Assembly (NCBI GenBank): GCA_964606415.1
Contig: CAZSGN010000015.1
Span: 1-19,092, forward strand
Length of the DNA: 19,092 nucleotides
Reading direction: 5' to 3'
Source of the DNA: CAZSGN01 sp964606415
Lineage (GTDB): Bacteria > Bacteroidota > Bacteroidia > Bacteroidales > JBBRXJ01
The position numbers and the translations under genes are program-made. The notes below the pieces were generated by a model, which did not search any database, was not told the DNA's origin, and worked only from the letters and a program-made list of their open reading frames with translations. This document shows, piece after piece, positions 8,068 to 16,054 of the stretch (position 1 is its first letter; every line of letters starts with the position of its first letter).

Positions 8068-8517
8068 AATTTAAAATATAATTAAAGATTAAACAGTAAA
8101 CATTATTATGCCTCTCTCCTTTACCAGGTACATTTTTTCACTATATACCACACAAATATTAATCCCTTTTCCTGTCAAAAAAGGTTTGTCCAATCATCAT
8201 CAATACCGTGTATAAAGGGAAATCATTCTTCTAATGAGGAAAGAGGTACGCTACATATTCGTTATTCCAATTCTATTGATTAAAACGCAACCCGCATGCA
8301 ATATAATATCACAGGCATTTTTATATTTATCCGGGTTTTAACTCAGGTATTCAAAGAACAAAATTTTTCACCTGTTTTTATTCAATATCAAAATTACAAT
8401 AAAAATTAAATACAATGCAAAAAAAGAGAATGAAAATTTATTTTTTTTTAATAGTGTCCGACCTCTTTAAAAACATTTACAGGGATTGAAGCGAAATAGC
8501 ACTTAAAAAAAAACTTA
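8068..8517 (-). other. 450-bp gene-free region upstream of the cold-shock gene
   Basis: No reading frame of substance was found. On the minus strand, CCTCTTTCC (8246-8238) can pair with GGAGAGAGG (8119-8111) over nine bases including one wobble, and a 6-bp AACCCG/CGGGTT pair sits at 8289-8294 and 8332-8337. This could be a structured leader of the cold-shock message plus the 3' end of the typA message. No clear intrinsic terminator for typA and no exact TAnnTTTG box on the minus strand were seen. Confidence 0.4.
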
Positions 8518-10287
8518 TCAAGTTCCGGGCATTTTCCTCATGCGGTGATTTAAAGGAGTTACTTCCAACAACTCATCTTCTTTAATATACTCCATGGCTT
8601 CTTCCAGAGAGAATTCTATTTTAGGAGGAATTTTTGCATTATCATCCGTACCGGCAGCCCGCATATTAGTCAATTTTTTTCCTTTATGAACATTGACTTC
8701 CAGGTCATTTTTCCTTGAATGTTCTCCAACAACCTGCCCCTTATAAACTTTTTCTCCCGGTTCGACAAAGAAACGTCCTCTGTCCTGTAATCGGTCGATA
8801 GCAAAAGCTATAGCCTGCCCGCTTTCAAGAGATACCAGGGAGCCATTTAAGCGCTCAGGCATATCACCAGCATCTCTGCCATATTGGTCAAAACGATGCG
8901 TCATAATGGCCTCTCCCCCGCTAACAGTTAAAACATTACTTCGCAAACCAATTAGTCCCCTGGCAGGAATGTTAAATTCAAGGTGGGTCATATCGCCTCT
9001 TTGCTCCATCACCTGCATTTCGCCTTTTCTCTGGTTAACCAATTCAATCACTTTACCTGCTGTAACATCCGGCACATCAACCACGAGTATTTCATAGGGT
9101 TCAAGGCGTTTCCCGTCTTCTTCTTTATAAAGCACCTGGGGTTTACCAACCTGAAACTCGTATCCTTCACGACGCATGGTTTCGATTAGCACAGACAAAT
9201 GCATCACACCTCTTCCATATACAATAAATTGTTCTTCGCGATCAGTTTGTTCTACTTTTAAAGCCAGGTTCTTCTCCGTTTCTTTCATCAGGCGATCTCT
9301 TAAATGCCTTGAAGTAACATATTTTCCCTCCTGACCATAAAAAGGAGAATTGTTGATCATAAAAAGCATGCTCATCGTTGGTTCATCAATGGCTATTCGC
9401 GATAGCGCTTCCGGTTCATTGATATCTGCTATGGTATCCCCGATATCAAAATCATCCAACCCAACTAACGCACACAAGTCCCCGCTTCTTACTTTGTCCG
9501 CTTTTTCTCTGCCCAGCCCTTCAAAAGTAAAAAGCTCCTTTACCTGGACTTTTTTCTTGACATTATTTTTTTTCAGCAAAAAATAGTCTTTGCCTTTTTC
9601 AATATCCCCCCTGTAAACACGGCCAATAGCAATTCGGCCAACAAAAGTGGAATAATCCAGTGAGCTAATTTGCATTTGTGGAGCACCATCATGATAAGGG
9701 GCTTCGGGAATGGCTTCAATCATGGTATCTAAAAGCGGAAAAATATCCTGGTTTTTTTCTAAAAAATGGTGATTCATCCATCCTTCTTTTGCTGACCCAA
9801 AAAGGGTTTCAAATTCAAGTTGTTCTTCACTGGCATCCAGATTAAACATCAAATCAAAGACATCTTGCTGCACTTCATCCGGCTTGCAATTTTCTTTATC
9901 CACTTTATTGATGACCACAATGGGCTTAAGATTATAATTAATTGCTTTTTGCAATACAAAACGTGTTTGAGGCATTGGTCCTTCAAAAGCATCAACAAGC
10001 AGAAGTACCCCATCCGCCATTCTGAGCACCCGTTCAACTTCTCCTCCAAAATCAGCATGGCCGGGGGTGTCAATGAGATTAATTTTAATATCTTTATAAT
10101 TAACAGAGACATTTTTACTTAAAATTGTTATCCCTCTCTCCCGTTCCAGATCATTGCTGTCTAATATCAATTCCCGGTCAGCATCTTTTCGGTCAGTAGC
10201 CTGGCAGGTTTTTATAATTTTATCTACCAGGGTTGTTTTACCATGATCAACATGGGCTATTATAGCAATGTTTCTAATTGATTTCAC
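8518..10287 (-). CDS. typA: Translational GTPase TypA/BipA
   Basis: A 589-residue ribosome-binding GTPase of the EF-G-like family, close to the usual length of about 600. The G domain is complete: P loop AHVDHGKT at residues 11-18, switch region with RGITILSKN at 51-59, DTPGH at 73-77, NKVD at 127-130 and SAK at 165-167. The C-terminal part contains the TypA-typical RGLIGLR and RRGD-like regions and ends with a basic tail. In known bacteria TypA supports ribosome assembly and growth under cold and other stress. The start is GTG at 10287, because KSIRNIAIIAHVDH aligns with the conserved family N-terminus and no in-frame ATG lies before the P loop. It is monocistronic; its neighbour downstream is the cold-shock gene, 450 bp away. 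Confidence 0.97.
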   Translation of the reverse strand: MKSIRNIAIIAHVDHGKTTLVDKIIKTCQATDRKDADRELILDSNDLERERGITILSKNVSVNYKDIKINLIDTPGHADFGGEVERVLRMADGVLLLVDAFEGPMPQTRFVLQKAINYNLKPIVVINKVDKENCKPDEVQQDVFDLMFNLDASEEQLEFETLFGSAKEGWMNHHFLEKNQDIFPLLDTMIEAIPEAPYHDGAPQMQISSLDYSTFVGRIAIGRVYRGDIEKGKDYFLLKKNNVKKKVQVKELFTFEGLGREKADKVRSGDLCALVGLDDFDIGDTIADINEPEALSRIAIDEPTMSMLFMINNSPFYGQEGKYVTSRHLRDRLMKETEKNLALKVEQTDREEQFIVYGRGVMHLSVLIETMRREGYEFQVGKPQVLYKEEDGKRLEPYEILVVDVPDVTAGKVIELVNQRKGEMQVMEQRGDMTHLEFNIPARGLIGLRSNVLTVSGGEAIMTHRFDQYGRDAGDMPERLNGSLVSLESGQAIAFAIDRLQDRGRFFVEPGEKVYKGQVVGEHSRKNDLEVNVHKGKKLTNMRAAGTDDNAKIPPKIEFSLEEAMEYIKEDELLEVTPLNHRMRKMPGT

Positions 10288-10904
10288 AAATAAATTATGA
10301 TTAAACGTTTATAAATCAAATAAATATTTTATTGTTCCGATGTTGTTTGTTTTATTAAATTCTTTACTCAAGTTTCGCAGTAACTTATAAAACATTAATT
10401 ATTAAGACTGTGTATATTGAAGTATAGAACTAAATTATTGATTTCATGCTATTTAAATATTCCATTTGTAAAATATATACCTGAATTTTATCCTGAAAAA
10501 CTTGATTCAACTATAAGCTTTAAGGCTCCTATAAGCTTGTTCATTTTTTTTGTCATTCGTAACAAAAATCAGTCAGTAGACGGACAAGAAACGAACCAAA
10601 AAAAAATACTCGTGAATTATGGCATCCACACAAGCCATGGCTACGCCCTTTCCTTCCCAAATTCACTGGCCACACTCACAGAAAAATAAAATTCAATCGT
10701 AATTAATTTACTGCGATACTTTAGTTCTTTATTTATTTTTAACAAGATTGCAAAATTAGCTTTGTTTTGAAAATAATCACTCATAATTACTGTTTTTCTT
10801 TAAAAAATAACTATATTCATTTTTAAGAAGAAAAATAATAGTATATTTTTCATAACGAACTACTTATCAATGTTTTAACAAGTATCATATAAAAAATTAA
10901 TTCA
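10288..10904. other. 617-bp divergent intergenic region
   Basis: This separates typA (minus) from the next plus-strand gene and should hold both promoters. TAGCTTTG at 10757-10764 fits the TAnnTTTG box on the plus strand, 140 bp before ATG 10905. A patch at about 10570-10680 is visibly richer in G+C than the surrounding A/T-rich sequence but has no convincing gene: the only open frame begins with TTG, and its translation has no recognisable features. The patch may be a decayed or dispersed sequence. Confidence 0.4.
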
Positions 10905-11456
10905 ATGTCACAAGATTTAAGCTACGGAACCAAAGTCGACCATGAATTATATGGTGAAGGAATTATCGGCCAGGTAAACCTGACCACTTACGACATTTAT
11001 TTTGCCAAAAGTGGCAAGATGTCTGTATCAAAAGAAAGTGATGAATTGAATGTTATCGAAGAAGCTGACGCAATTGCCACCGAACATTCTTTTGACAAAC
11101 CGTCTTTTGATGTCAAAGAATTTGAACACATTTTCCGCAAAGTATTGGATCAATACGGGTTATTGCAGGAAGAAATTCCGCTTGCCGATCGCTGGGAAGG
11201 TGGCATAATGAAGCTCGAACCCGCTAATCCTGACCATAAAGGGAAAGAAATACCCATTGAAACATTTTTTCATAAAATTGTGATGATCCGCGACCGCTTG
11301 CGTGTACTGGAACAAAATATTAATAATAACAAGAATCTTAGTGAAGTAGAAAAAGTTGATCTGCAGCAGTATATTACCCGGAGTTATGGTTCTTTAACCA
11401 CCTTTAATCTATTGTTCCGCGATAAAGAAGATTATTTTACAGGAACGAGCAAATAA
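10905..11456 (+). CDS. Conserved-looking protein of unknown function with a Tudor-like N-terminus
   Basis: A 183-residue soluble protein that I cannot assign to a named family. Residues about 5-50 (YGTKVDHELYGEGIIGQV at 7-24 followed by short beta-prone stretches) resemble the small beta-barrel, Tudor/UvrD-C-terminus-like motif in which G-x-x-V-x-H-x-x-Y-G-x-G-x-I recurs. The rest (about 65-183) is helical and charged, with WEGGIMKLEP (112-121) and a region starting FFHKIVMIRDRLRVLEQ that looks like a long helix. There is no signal peptide or membrane segment. It stands alone, with more than 200 bp on each side. Start ATG 10905 has only A/T-rich sequence upstream. The coding character is good: clean codon usage and no compressed composition. 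A nucleic-acid or protein-binding role is only a guess. Confidence 0.8.
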   Translation: MSQDLSYGTKVDHELYGEGIIGQVNLTTYDIYFAKSGKMSVSKESDELNVIEEADAIATEHSFDKPSFDVKEFEHIFRKVLDQYGLLQEEIPLADRWEGGIMKLEPANPDHKGKEIPIETFFHKIVMIRDRLRVLEQNINNNKNLSEVEKVDLQQYITRSYGSLTTFNLLFRDKEDYFTGTSK

Positions 11457-11694
11457 AGTTACACGGATTACTGGATATGTGTGCCATATGCTTTCTGCTA
11501 AACGTGCAATATATTGGATTAAAACATAGATATTCTGTAACATACTTCCCGCGGCTGGCGATGAATCATAAATATTTGGTGATTTAAACCATACAATGAA
11601 ATAATGTAAATCATCTGTAAATTCCTAACCTTTTTACATTTTGTCCGAATAAAGAGAAAGTATATCAAAGATTCATGTTGCTAAATTATTTGTT

Positions 11695-12642
11695 ATGAAT
11701 TCACCTTTTCTCTTTTTGGGCCTTATATTGTTAATGGTTGTGCTTGTAAAACTTAAAGCAGAAATACCCTCAAGTATGGTTTTAGAGTTTGATAATCAAA
11801 GTAATAAACAAATTGATAAAGCAGAACGCTTATATCAACAGGCTGAATCCGGGATAAAAAATGCTGTTCGTATTTATGAGCAAGATGCTGATAATGATGA
11901 TGCGCTAAAACAGCTTAAAACCGCATCAGATGATTATTTTAAAGCTTATAAAAAGGTATATGAAACTTATCGCGAGCATATTGATGAATTCTGGGAAGAA
12001 AATAATGATGGTTACGATCATATGAAAGGAGTACTTGAGGCCATAGAGTTTGAAAAGAAGGCCCGGGAAAAATTTAAGGAACCAAAACAATACAGAGACC
12101 AACTACTGCAATCGAATAAATTCACACATGCACTTGATCTTCATAACAAAGCTTATGAACAAGAAGTGCATGTCCTGACTTATACTGGTCGTGCTCTGCA
12201 AGTTTACCAGGAATTTCCTGTTCAATACCCCCATAACTGGCAGGAGATTGAGGTGCGTAAGGTTCGGGTTGGCTCGCAGGAAGAAACCTTAACGGACACC
12301 ATTACTGAGCAGGTAACCAATATAGATAAAGATGATACAACTGCCTCTCTTGTTGGCTTTTATGATCATGCCATAAAGGATGTTGTGTACCGTATCCAGA
12401 TTGCAGCCCATAAAAACCCGCTCGGGGCAGAAAAATTATATTCAATTTATGATGGGGACCAAAAAGTTGAAGAATTACATGAAGATGGTTGGTGGAAATA
12501 CCTGATAGGCAATTACAAATCATTTGATGAAGCTACAAACGCCATGCAAAAACTGAATGTCGGAAAAGCTTTCGTTGCTGCTTATGTTGATGGGAAACGG
12601 GTTAGTATTAATAAAATGGTGGAAGAAGAACTCATTGAATAA
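11695..12642 (+). CDS. Exported protein with coiled-coil region and C-terminal SPOR-like domain
   Basis: A 315-residue exported protein. Residues 1-22 form a signal peptide with a hydrophobic core and probable cleavage after A22 (KLKA-EIP). Residues about 30-170 are charged, helical and TPR- or coiled-coil-like. Residues about 231-303 match the SPOR-like pattern seen in Bacteroidota: VYRIQIAA at the first strand, a WWKYLIGNYKSFDEA segment, and AFVAAYVDGKRVSI at the end. SPOR domains bind denuded peptidoglycan glycan strands and target proteins to sites of wall remodelling or division; here the domain is assigned by eye. The gene has its own upstream space and a weak hairpin downstream. The helical part may contact another envelope protein, but no partner is indicated by neighbours. 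Confidence 0.82.
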   Translation: MNSPFLFLGLILLMVVLVKLKAEIPSSMVLEFDNQSNKQIDKAERLYQQAESGIKNAVRIYEQDADNDDALKQLKTASDDYFKAYKKVYETYREHIDEFWEENNDGYDHMKGVLEAIEFEKKAREKFKEPKQYRDQLLQSNKFTHALDLHNKAYEQEVHVLTYTGRALQVYQEFPVQYPHNWQEIEVRKVRVGSQEETLTDTITEQVTNIDKDDTTASLVGFYDHAIKDVVYRIQIAAHKNPLGAEKLYSIYDGDQKVEELHEDGWWKYLIGNYKSFDEATNAMQKLNVGKAFVAAYVDGKRVSINKMVEEELIE

Positions 12643-12722
12643 TATAAGGGTTTCCTTTTACTCGTTTAAAGAACCCTGCAAATTACCCGGTGGACTAATA
12701 AAAAAAATCCAGGACTCCCCGG

Positions 12723-12745
12723 TTATTCCGATATTATTGGAATAA
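12723..12745 (+). terminator. Weak hairpin after the SPOR-like gene
   Basis: TTATTCC (12723-12729) and GGAATAA (12739-12745) pair over 7 bp with a 9-nt loop, followed by a T-rich stretch. It lies 80 bp after the stop codon and only 38 bp before the next ATG. The stem is A/T-rich, so terminator strength is doubtful. Confidence 0.35.
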
Positions 12746-12783
12746 TATTTGTATTATTTTATTTAAAAATATACTGATTTATT

Positions 12784-13491
12784 ATGAATATATTAATCAC
12801 AGGAACGAGCCGGGGGCTTGGGTTTGGATTAGCTAAAAGTTTTCTTGAAAAAGGACATACAGTATATGGTATCAGCAGAAATCTGAATACTAAATTAGAA
12901 GAGTATGATCAATTCTTTTTTTTGAATCAGGATTTATCGCGGTTTGAAGAAATGCAGAAATATGTACATCAGTTTATGAAGAGTATTGAAACCCTGGATT
13001 TGGCTATTTTGAATGCAGGGGTTCTCTCTGCCATCGAAGATATTGAGAAAACATCCCTGGAGGAGATAAAACATGTAATGGATGTTAATGTTTGGGCTAA
13101 TAAAGTTTTACTTGATACGCTCCTGGAGACCATTGGCCATGTTAAACAAGTGGTGGGAATTTCTTCTGGCGCATCTGTTAGTGGCTCACGTGGCTGGAAT
13201 GCTTATGCTTTATCAAAAGCAACTTTAAATATGTTATTGCGCTTATATGCTGCTGAAAGGTCAGAAACTCATTTTTCTGCTTTGGCTCCTGGCATTATTG
13301 ATACACAAATGCAGGATTATATTTCTTCTTTGTCTGATGATTTCAGATTTCCTGTTGTTAAACGGTTGAAAGAGGCCAAAGAAAGCGGACATATGCCTGA
13401 TCCGGAAAATGCTGCCGAAAATATCATTCATGCCATAAAAAGTTTATTAAATAAAGAAAGTGGAACTTTTGTGGATATTAGGAATATCTGA
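12784..13491 (+). CDS. Classical short-chain dehydrogenase/reductase (SDR)
   Basis: A 235-residue classical SDR predicted to be an NAD(P)H-dependent alcohol/ketone oxidoreductase. The cofactor loop TGTSRGLG is at residues 7-14, NAG at 77-79, a catalytic Asn candidate N102 (DVNVW), the serine strand ISSGAS at 126-131, and the active-site pair Y141 and K145. The PGIIDTQM motif at 169-176 is the usual PG-x-x-x-T cofactor lip. An Arg at 32 after the second strand (GISRNL) suggests NADPH preference. The substrate loop gives no hint of specificity; it resembles small bacterial SDRs such as sepiapterin-reductase-like or YciK-like proteins only in general form. It is not tightly linked to neighbours: 141 bp from the SPOR-like gene and 404 bp before the CHAD gene. 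Confidence 0.92.
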   Translation: MNILITGTSRGLGFGLAKSFLEKGHTVYGISRNLNTKLEEYDQFFFLNQDLSRFEEMQKYVHQFMKSIETLDLAILNAGVLSAIEDIEKTSLEEIKHVMDVNVWANKVLLDTLLETIGHVKQVVGISSGASVSGSRGWNAYALSKATLNMLLRLYAAERSETHFSALAPGIIDTQMQDYISSLSDDFRFPVVKRLKEAKESGHMPDPENAAENIIHAIKSLLNKESGTFVDIRNI

Positions 13492-13533
13492 CCGCATCAG
13501 GTTTTGTTAATGGAATTAAATACATGAAGCTTT

Positions 13534-13577
13534 CGCAATGTCCTAATGGCCACCATAGACACAAGCGGACACTTGCG
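13534..13577. repeat. Bulged hairpin, related in sequence to 14825-14877
   Basis: CGCAATGTCC (13534-13543) pairs with GGACACTTGCG (13567-13577) over ten bases with one bulged base. No T run follows, so it is not a standard terminator for the SDR gene 43 bp upstream. The stretch 13527-13568 shares its first 17 bases (two mismatches) and a later CACAAGCGG with 14825-14877. Confidence 0.4.
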
Positions 13578-13780
13578 GCAGAAGAAAACGAATGCTCAGC
13601 ATTTAAAGTTAAAAATTAAGTAATTATTATTAATGTTAATGATAATTAGATGATTATAGTTTTAATATCCTGCAAAAATCAGCGATCATACAAGCAGAAG
13701 AAAAAGCTTCAATCTTTAGTAAGCGAATAAATATGACCATTGAAAATAAAAATATATACAGTGGTATAAAAAAGTGAGGG

Positions 13781-13847
13781 TTTGGCGGAGGATGTGTGTT
13801 TGTCTTTTGGGTGCCCGGCAACAGATACCACCTTCGCCCAAAAGATA
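13781..13847 (+). promoter_or_regulatory. Possible leader-RNA switch upstream of the CHAD gene
   Basis: The right arm 13831-13847 can pair with either of two left arms. Pairing with 13801-13813 (CTTTTGGGTG core) gives 13 pairs with two or three wobbles; pairing with 13781-13791 (TTTGGCGGAGG) gives 11 pairs with one bulged C. The two cannot form together. The structure ends 49 bp before ATG 13896. There is no T run, so any effect would more likely be on translation or stability than on intrinsic termination. Confidence 0.3.
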
Positions 13848-13895
13848 GATATGTATTTAATTGAATTACAACCGATTAACTAAATATATATTCTG

Positions 13896-14816
13896 ATGAA
13901 GTATCGAGTAGAAGCAGGTGAAGCGATCAACGATGCGATTAAAAAAAATATTGATAACCATATTGATCTGGCTATATCTAAGTTATTCAATGAACAAGAA
14001 AACCTGGATGAGCGGGTTCATGATACCAGGAAAGCGATGAAGCGCATCCGGGCCTTACTTAAATTAGTTCGTTATCATTTGGGTAAGCCTGTTTATCAAG
14101 AGCTTAATCAGCAATTCCGGGATATTGCTAAATCTTTGGCGACATTGCGGGAAATTAGTGTTATGCCGGTTATTGCCAATGACATTTATGAATCATATCC
14201 TCAATCAATTGATGCTGAGGAGATGGAACAATTTAAGCATTATCTGCATAGTAAAAAGGATCGCCAAAGGCTCCAGCAAATTGAACAGGATCAGTCCTTT
14301 TCTGAGTTGCACGGGCAACTGAAAAAAGGCAAAGAGGCCATTAACAATACAACTTTCCGGGTTGATGACTTTGCTGCTTTATATCCCGGAATAAAAAAGA
14401 CCTATAAACGTTCCCGAAAAGAATTTGCAAAAGCCTGTGTTTTTCCTGATGGTGTAATTCTTCATGAATGGCGGAAAAGAACTAAAAACCTCTATTATCA
14501 ACTTGATTTTTTGAATTTTCTTTGGCCTGATATTATTACACCCTTTAAGAAAGAAGCCAAAATAATCAGTGATTACCTGGGTTATGATCATGACTTGTAT
14601 GAGCTAAAATATTATTATATCGATTTTATTAATGAAACAAATATAAAAGGCAGTGCCGTTTTTTTAAAAGCCATTGAAACACACAGAAGGTCCCGTCATC
14701 CAGCTTTAATGGACATGGGAAAACATTTTCATATTGACAAGCCCGGTCAATATACCAAAAAATTAGCTGCCTTATGGGATATGTATCAAAAACATAGCAC
14801 TTTGAAAAGGGAATGA
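13896..14816 (+). CDS. CHAD-domain protein (polyphosphate-associated)
   Basis: A 306-residue all-helical protein made essentially of one CHAD domain. The two diagnostic His/Arg/Lys helices are present: VHDTRKAMKRIRALLKLVR at residues 41-59 and LHEWRKRTKNLYYQL at 189-203. Each is followed by the LG/LR-x-x-x-D/E-type turn (LREISVM at 84-90, LGYDHDLYEL at 228-237). In studied proteins these conserved histidines and basic residues line a positively charged channel that binds inorganic polyphosphate. CHAD proteins often occur with CYTH-type triphosphatases or polyphosphate kinases; none is present in this window. No signal peptide or membrane helix is seen. The start ATG 13896 fits the family N-terminus. 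The gene is flanked by degenerate repeat-like sequences and preceded by a structured leader. Confidence 0.9.
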   Translation: MKYRVEAGEAINDAIKKNIDNHIDLAISKLFNEQENLDERVHDTRKAMKRIRALLKLVRYHLGKPVYQELNQQFRDIAKSLATLREISVMPVIANDIYESYPQSIDAEEMEQFKHYLHSKKDRQRLQQIEQDQSFSELHGQLKKGKEAINNTTFRVDDFAALYPGIKKTYKRSRKEFAKACVFPDGVILHEWRKRTKNLYYQLDFLNFLWPDIITPFKKEAKIISDYLGYDHDLYELKYYYIDFINETNIKGSAVFLKAIETHRRSRHPALMDMGKHFHIDKPGQYTKKLAALWDMYQKHSTLKRE

Positions 14817-14824
14817 AGTATATT

Positions 14825-14877
14825 AAGCTTTTGCAATATCCACAAAGCTCCATGATAATTGCATTAGCCACAAGCGG
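14825..14877. repeat. Structured sequence between CHAD and pncB, related to 13527-13568
   Basis: AGCTTT (14826-14831) and AAAGCT (14844-14849) pair, as do GCAAT near 14833 and ATTGC near 14858. This 71-bp gap separates two convergent genes, so the folds may contribute to ending both transcripts, although no T run marks an intrinsic terminator. It shares a 17-base start and CACAAGCGG with the element at 13527-13568. Confidence 0.35.
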
Positions 14878-14887
14878 CCCCGCCGAA

Positions 14888-16051
14888 TTATTTCACCCCC
14901 AGGATTTCCTGGCATCTTGCAACTTCTGCAGGATCACCGGTATTTTTACCAGGCACATCCGAAAGTTTACAAGCAGGGCGGAAAATTTTTTCATCCGGTA
15001 AACGGACAGCCGTTAACTTGATGACGATATCCAGTGGCTGCGCACCGACGTCATTGGTCAAATACGTTCCAATGCCATAGCCATCTTTAATGGGATACTG
15101 GCGCAGGTATTCTTTGATCTTGGCCACCCGCTCAACATTTAGTGCATCACTATAAATAATGGTTTTGGATGCCGGATCAATGCCCTGCTTCTTGTAAAAG
15201 GCCACCATTTTATCTGTAAAAACAAGAGGGTCTCCACTATCCCACCTCACTGCATAAAATTGTTCTGCCAGCTCTTTATCAAATTGTTGAAGAAACACAT
15301 CCGTCGTATAAGTATCTGTTAAAGCAACTGCTAATTCACCTTTAAACACATCAAGCCACTTTTGCAATGCCACTTTGTTGGCTTTTGCATATCCATCCTG
15401 TACGCCATGAAACATGAACCATTCATGCGGATGTGTGCCTATAGGCTTAATGTTATTTTTCCTGGCCAGGAAAACATTGCTTGTTCCGGTTAAAAAATCT
15501 CCGGATTCATTTTTTAATGTTTTAACAACCTGATCCTGTACATCAAAAGAAAAGCGCCGGCGTGTACCAAAGTCGGTGTATTTTGCCTCCATTTCACGAA
15601 AACGCCGGCCTTTAAAAGCAGCATTCTTAATTGTATTGGTTGGTTTTTGGCCACTTACCTGGTAATATGCTTCCGAAACAATGGCCAGCAAAGGAACTTC
15701 CCATAGAATCGTGCGCATCCAGTTTCCTTCAATGTCAATTTTAAGTTGATTATCAGGATTGGTCACCTTAACTTCAGATGGGTTGAAACGGTATTCTTTA
15801 AGAAACCGGATATAATTATTATCAAACCACGGGCAATGTTCCCGGATATACTGTTCCTCCTCCCCTGTCAGCGCAAGGTTTGTCATTTGTTCGACTTCCT
15901 TTTTTATCCTTAAATGAAAATCATCAGGATAATGACGGTCGCTTCTGTCAATAAATGAATACTGAACATCAACCTGCGGGTACAATTTCCGAACCGCGTA
16001 TTGCGTGGTAAATTTGTACAGGTCATTATCTAAAATGGAATGGATAAGCAT
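14888..16051 (-). CDS. pncB: Nicotinate phosphoribosyltransferase
   Basis: A 387-residue enzyme of the Preiss-Handler route, converting nicotinate and PRPP to nicotinate mononucleotide with ATP hydrolysis. Typical segments are visible: the start LDNDLYKFTTQYAV (7-20), FGTRRRFS at 161-168, LTGTSNVFLA at 187-196, GTHPHEWF at 205-212 carrying the histidine expected to be phosphorylated (H207 or H209; the E. coli H219 region), ALTDTYTT at 243-250 and a SDALNVE segment in the last third. Length is near the roughly 400 of E. coli PncB, so the protein is complete. It begins three bases after the stop of the nicotinamidase-like gene, so the two form an operon that turns nicotinamide into NaMN. The ATG at 16051 gives the family N-terminus. 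Confidence 0.96.
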   Translation of the reverse strand: MLIHSILDNDLYKFTTQYAVRKLYPQVDVQYSFIDRSDRHYPDDFHLRIKKEVEQMTNLALTGEEEQYIREHCPWFDNNYIRFLKEYRFNPSEVKVTNPDNQLKIDIEGNWMRTILWEVPLLAIVSEAYYQVSGQKPTNTIKNAAFKGRRFREMEAKYTDFGTRRRFSFDVQDQVVKTLKNESGDFLTGTSNVFLARKNNIKPIGTHPHEWFMFHGVQDGYAKANKVALQKWLDVFKGELAVALTDTYTTDVFLQQFDKELAEQFYAVRWDSGDPLVFTDKMVAFYKKQGIDPASKTIIYSDALNVERVAKIKEYLRQYPIKDGYGIGTYLTNDVGAQPLDIVIKLTAVRLPDEKIFRPACKLSDVPGKNTGDPAEVARCQEILGVK

Positions 16052-16054
16052 TAT

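Larger units (their letters stand above)
13492..13895 (+). other. 404-bp intergenic region before the CHAD gene
   Basis: No gene is seen. It holds two structured parts described separately: a bulged hairpin at 13534-13577 and a pair of competing hairpins at 13781-13847. The stretch between them is A/T-rich with no evident signal. Confidence 0.5.

Noticed and set aside
9849..10122. Open frames on both strands inside typA
   Set aside because: They are alternative-frame shadows of the strongly conserved GTPase domain.
10417..10689. 90-codon plus-strand open frame upstream of 10905
   Set aside because: It begins with TTG, has no recognisable domain, and crosses from A/T-rich to G+C-richer DNA without coding character.
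12557..12745. 62-codon plus-strand frame overlapping the end of the SPOR-like gene
   Set aside because: It is an out-of-frame reading of the SPOR domain and runs into the intergenic hairpin.
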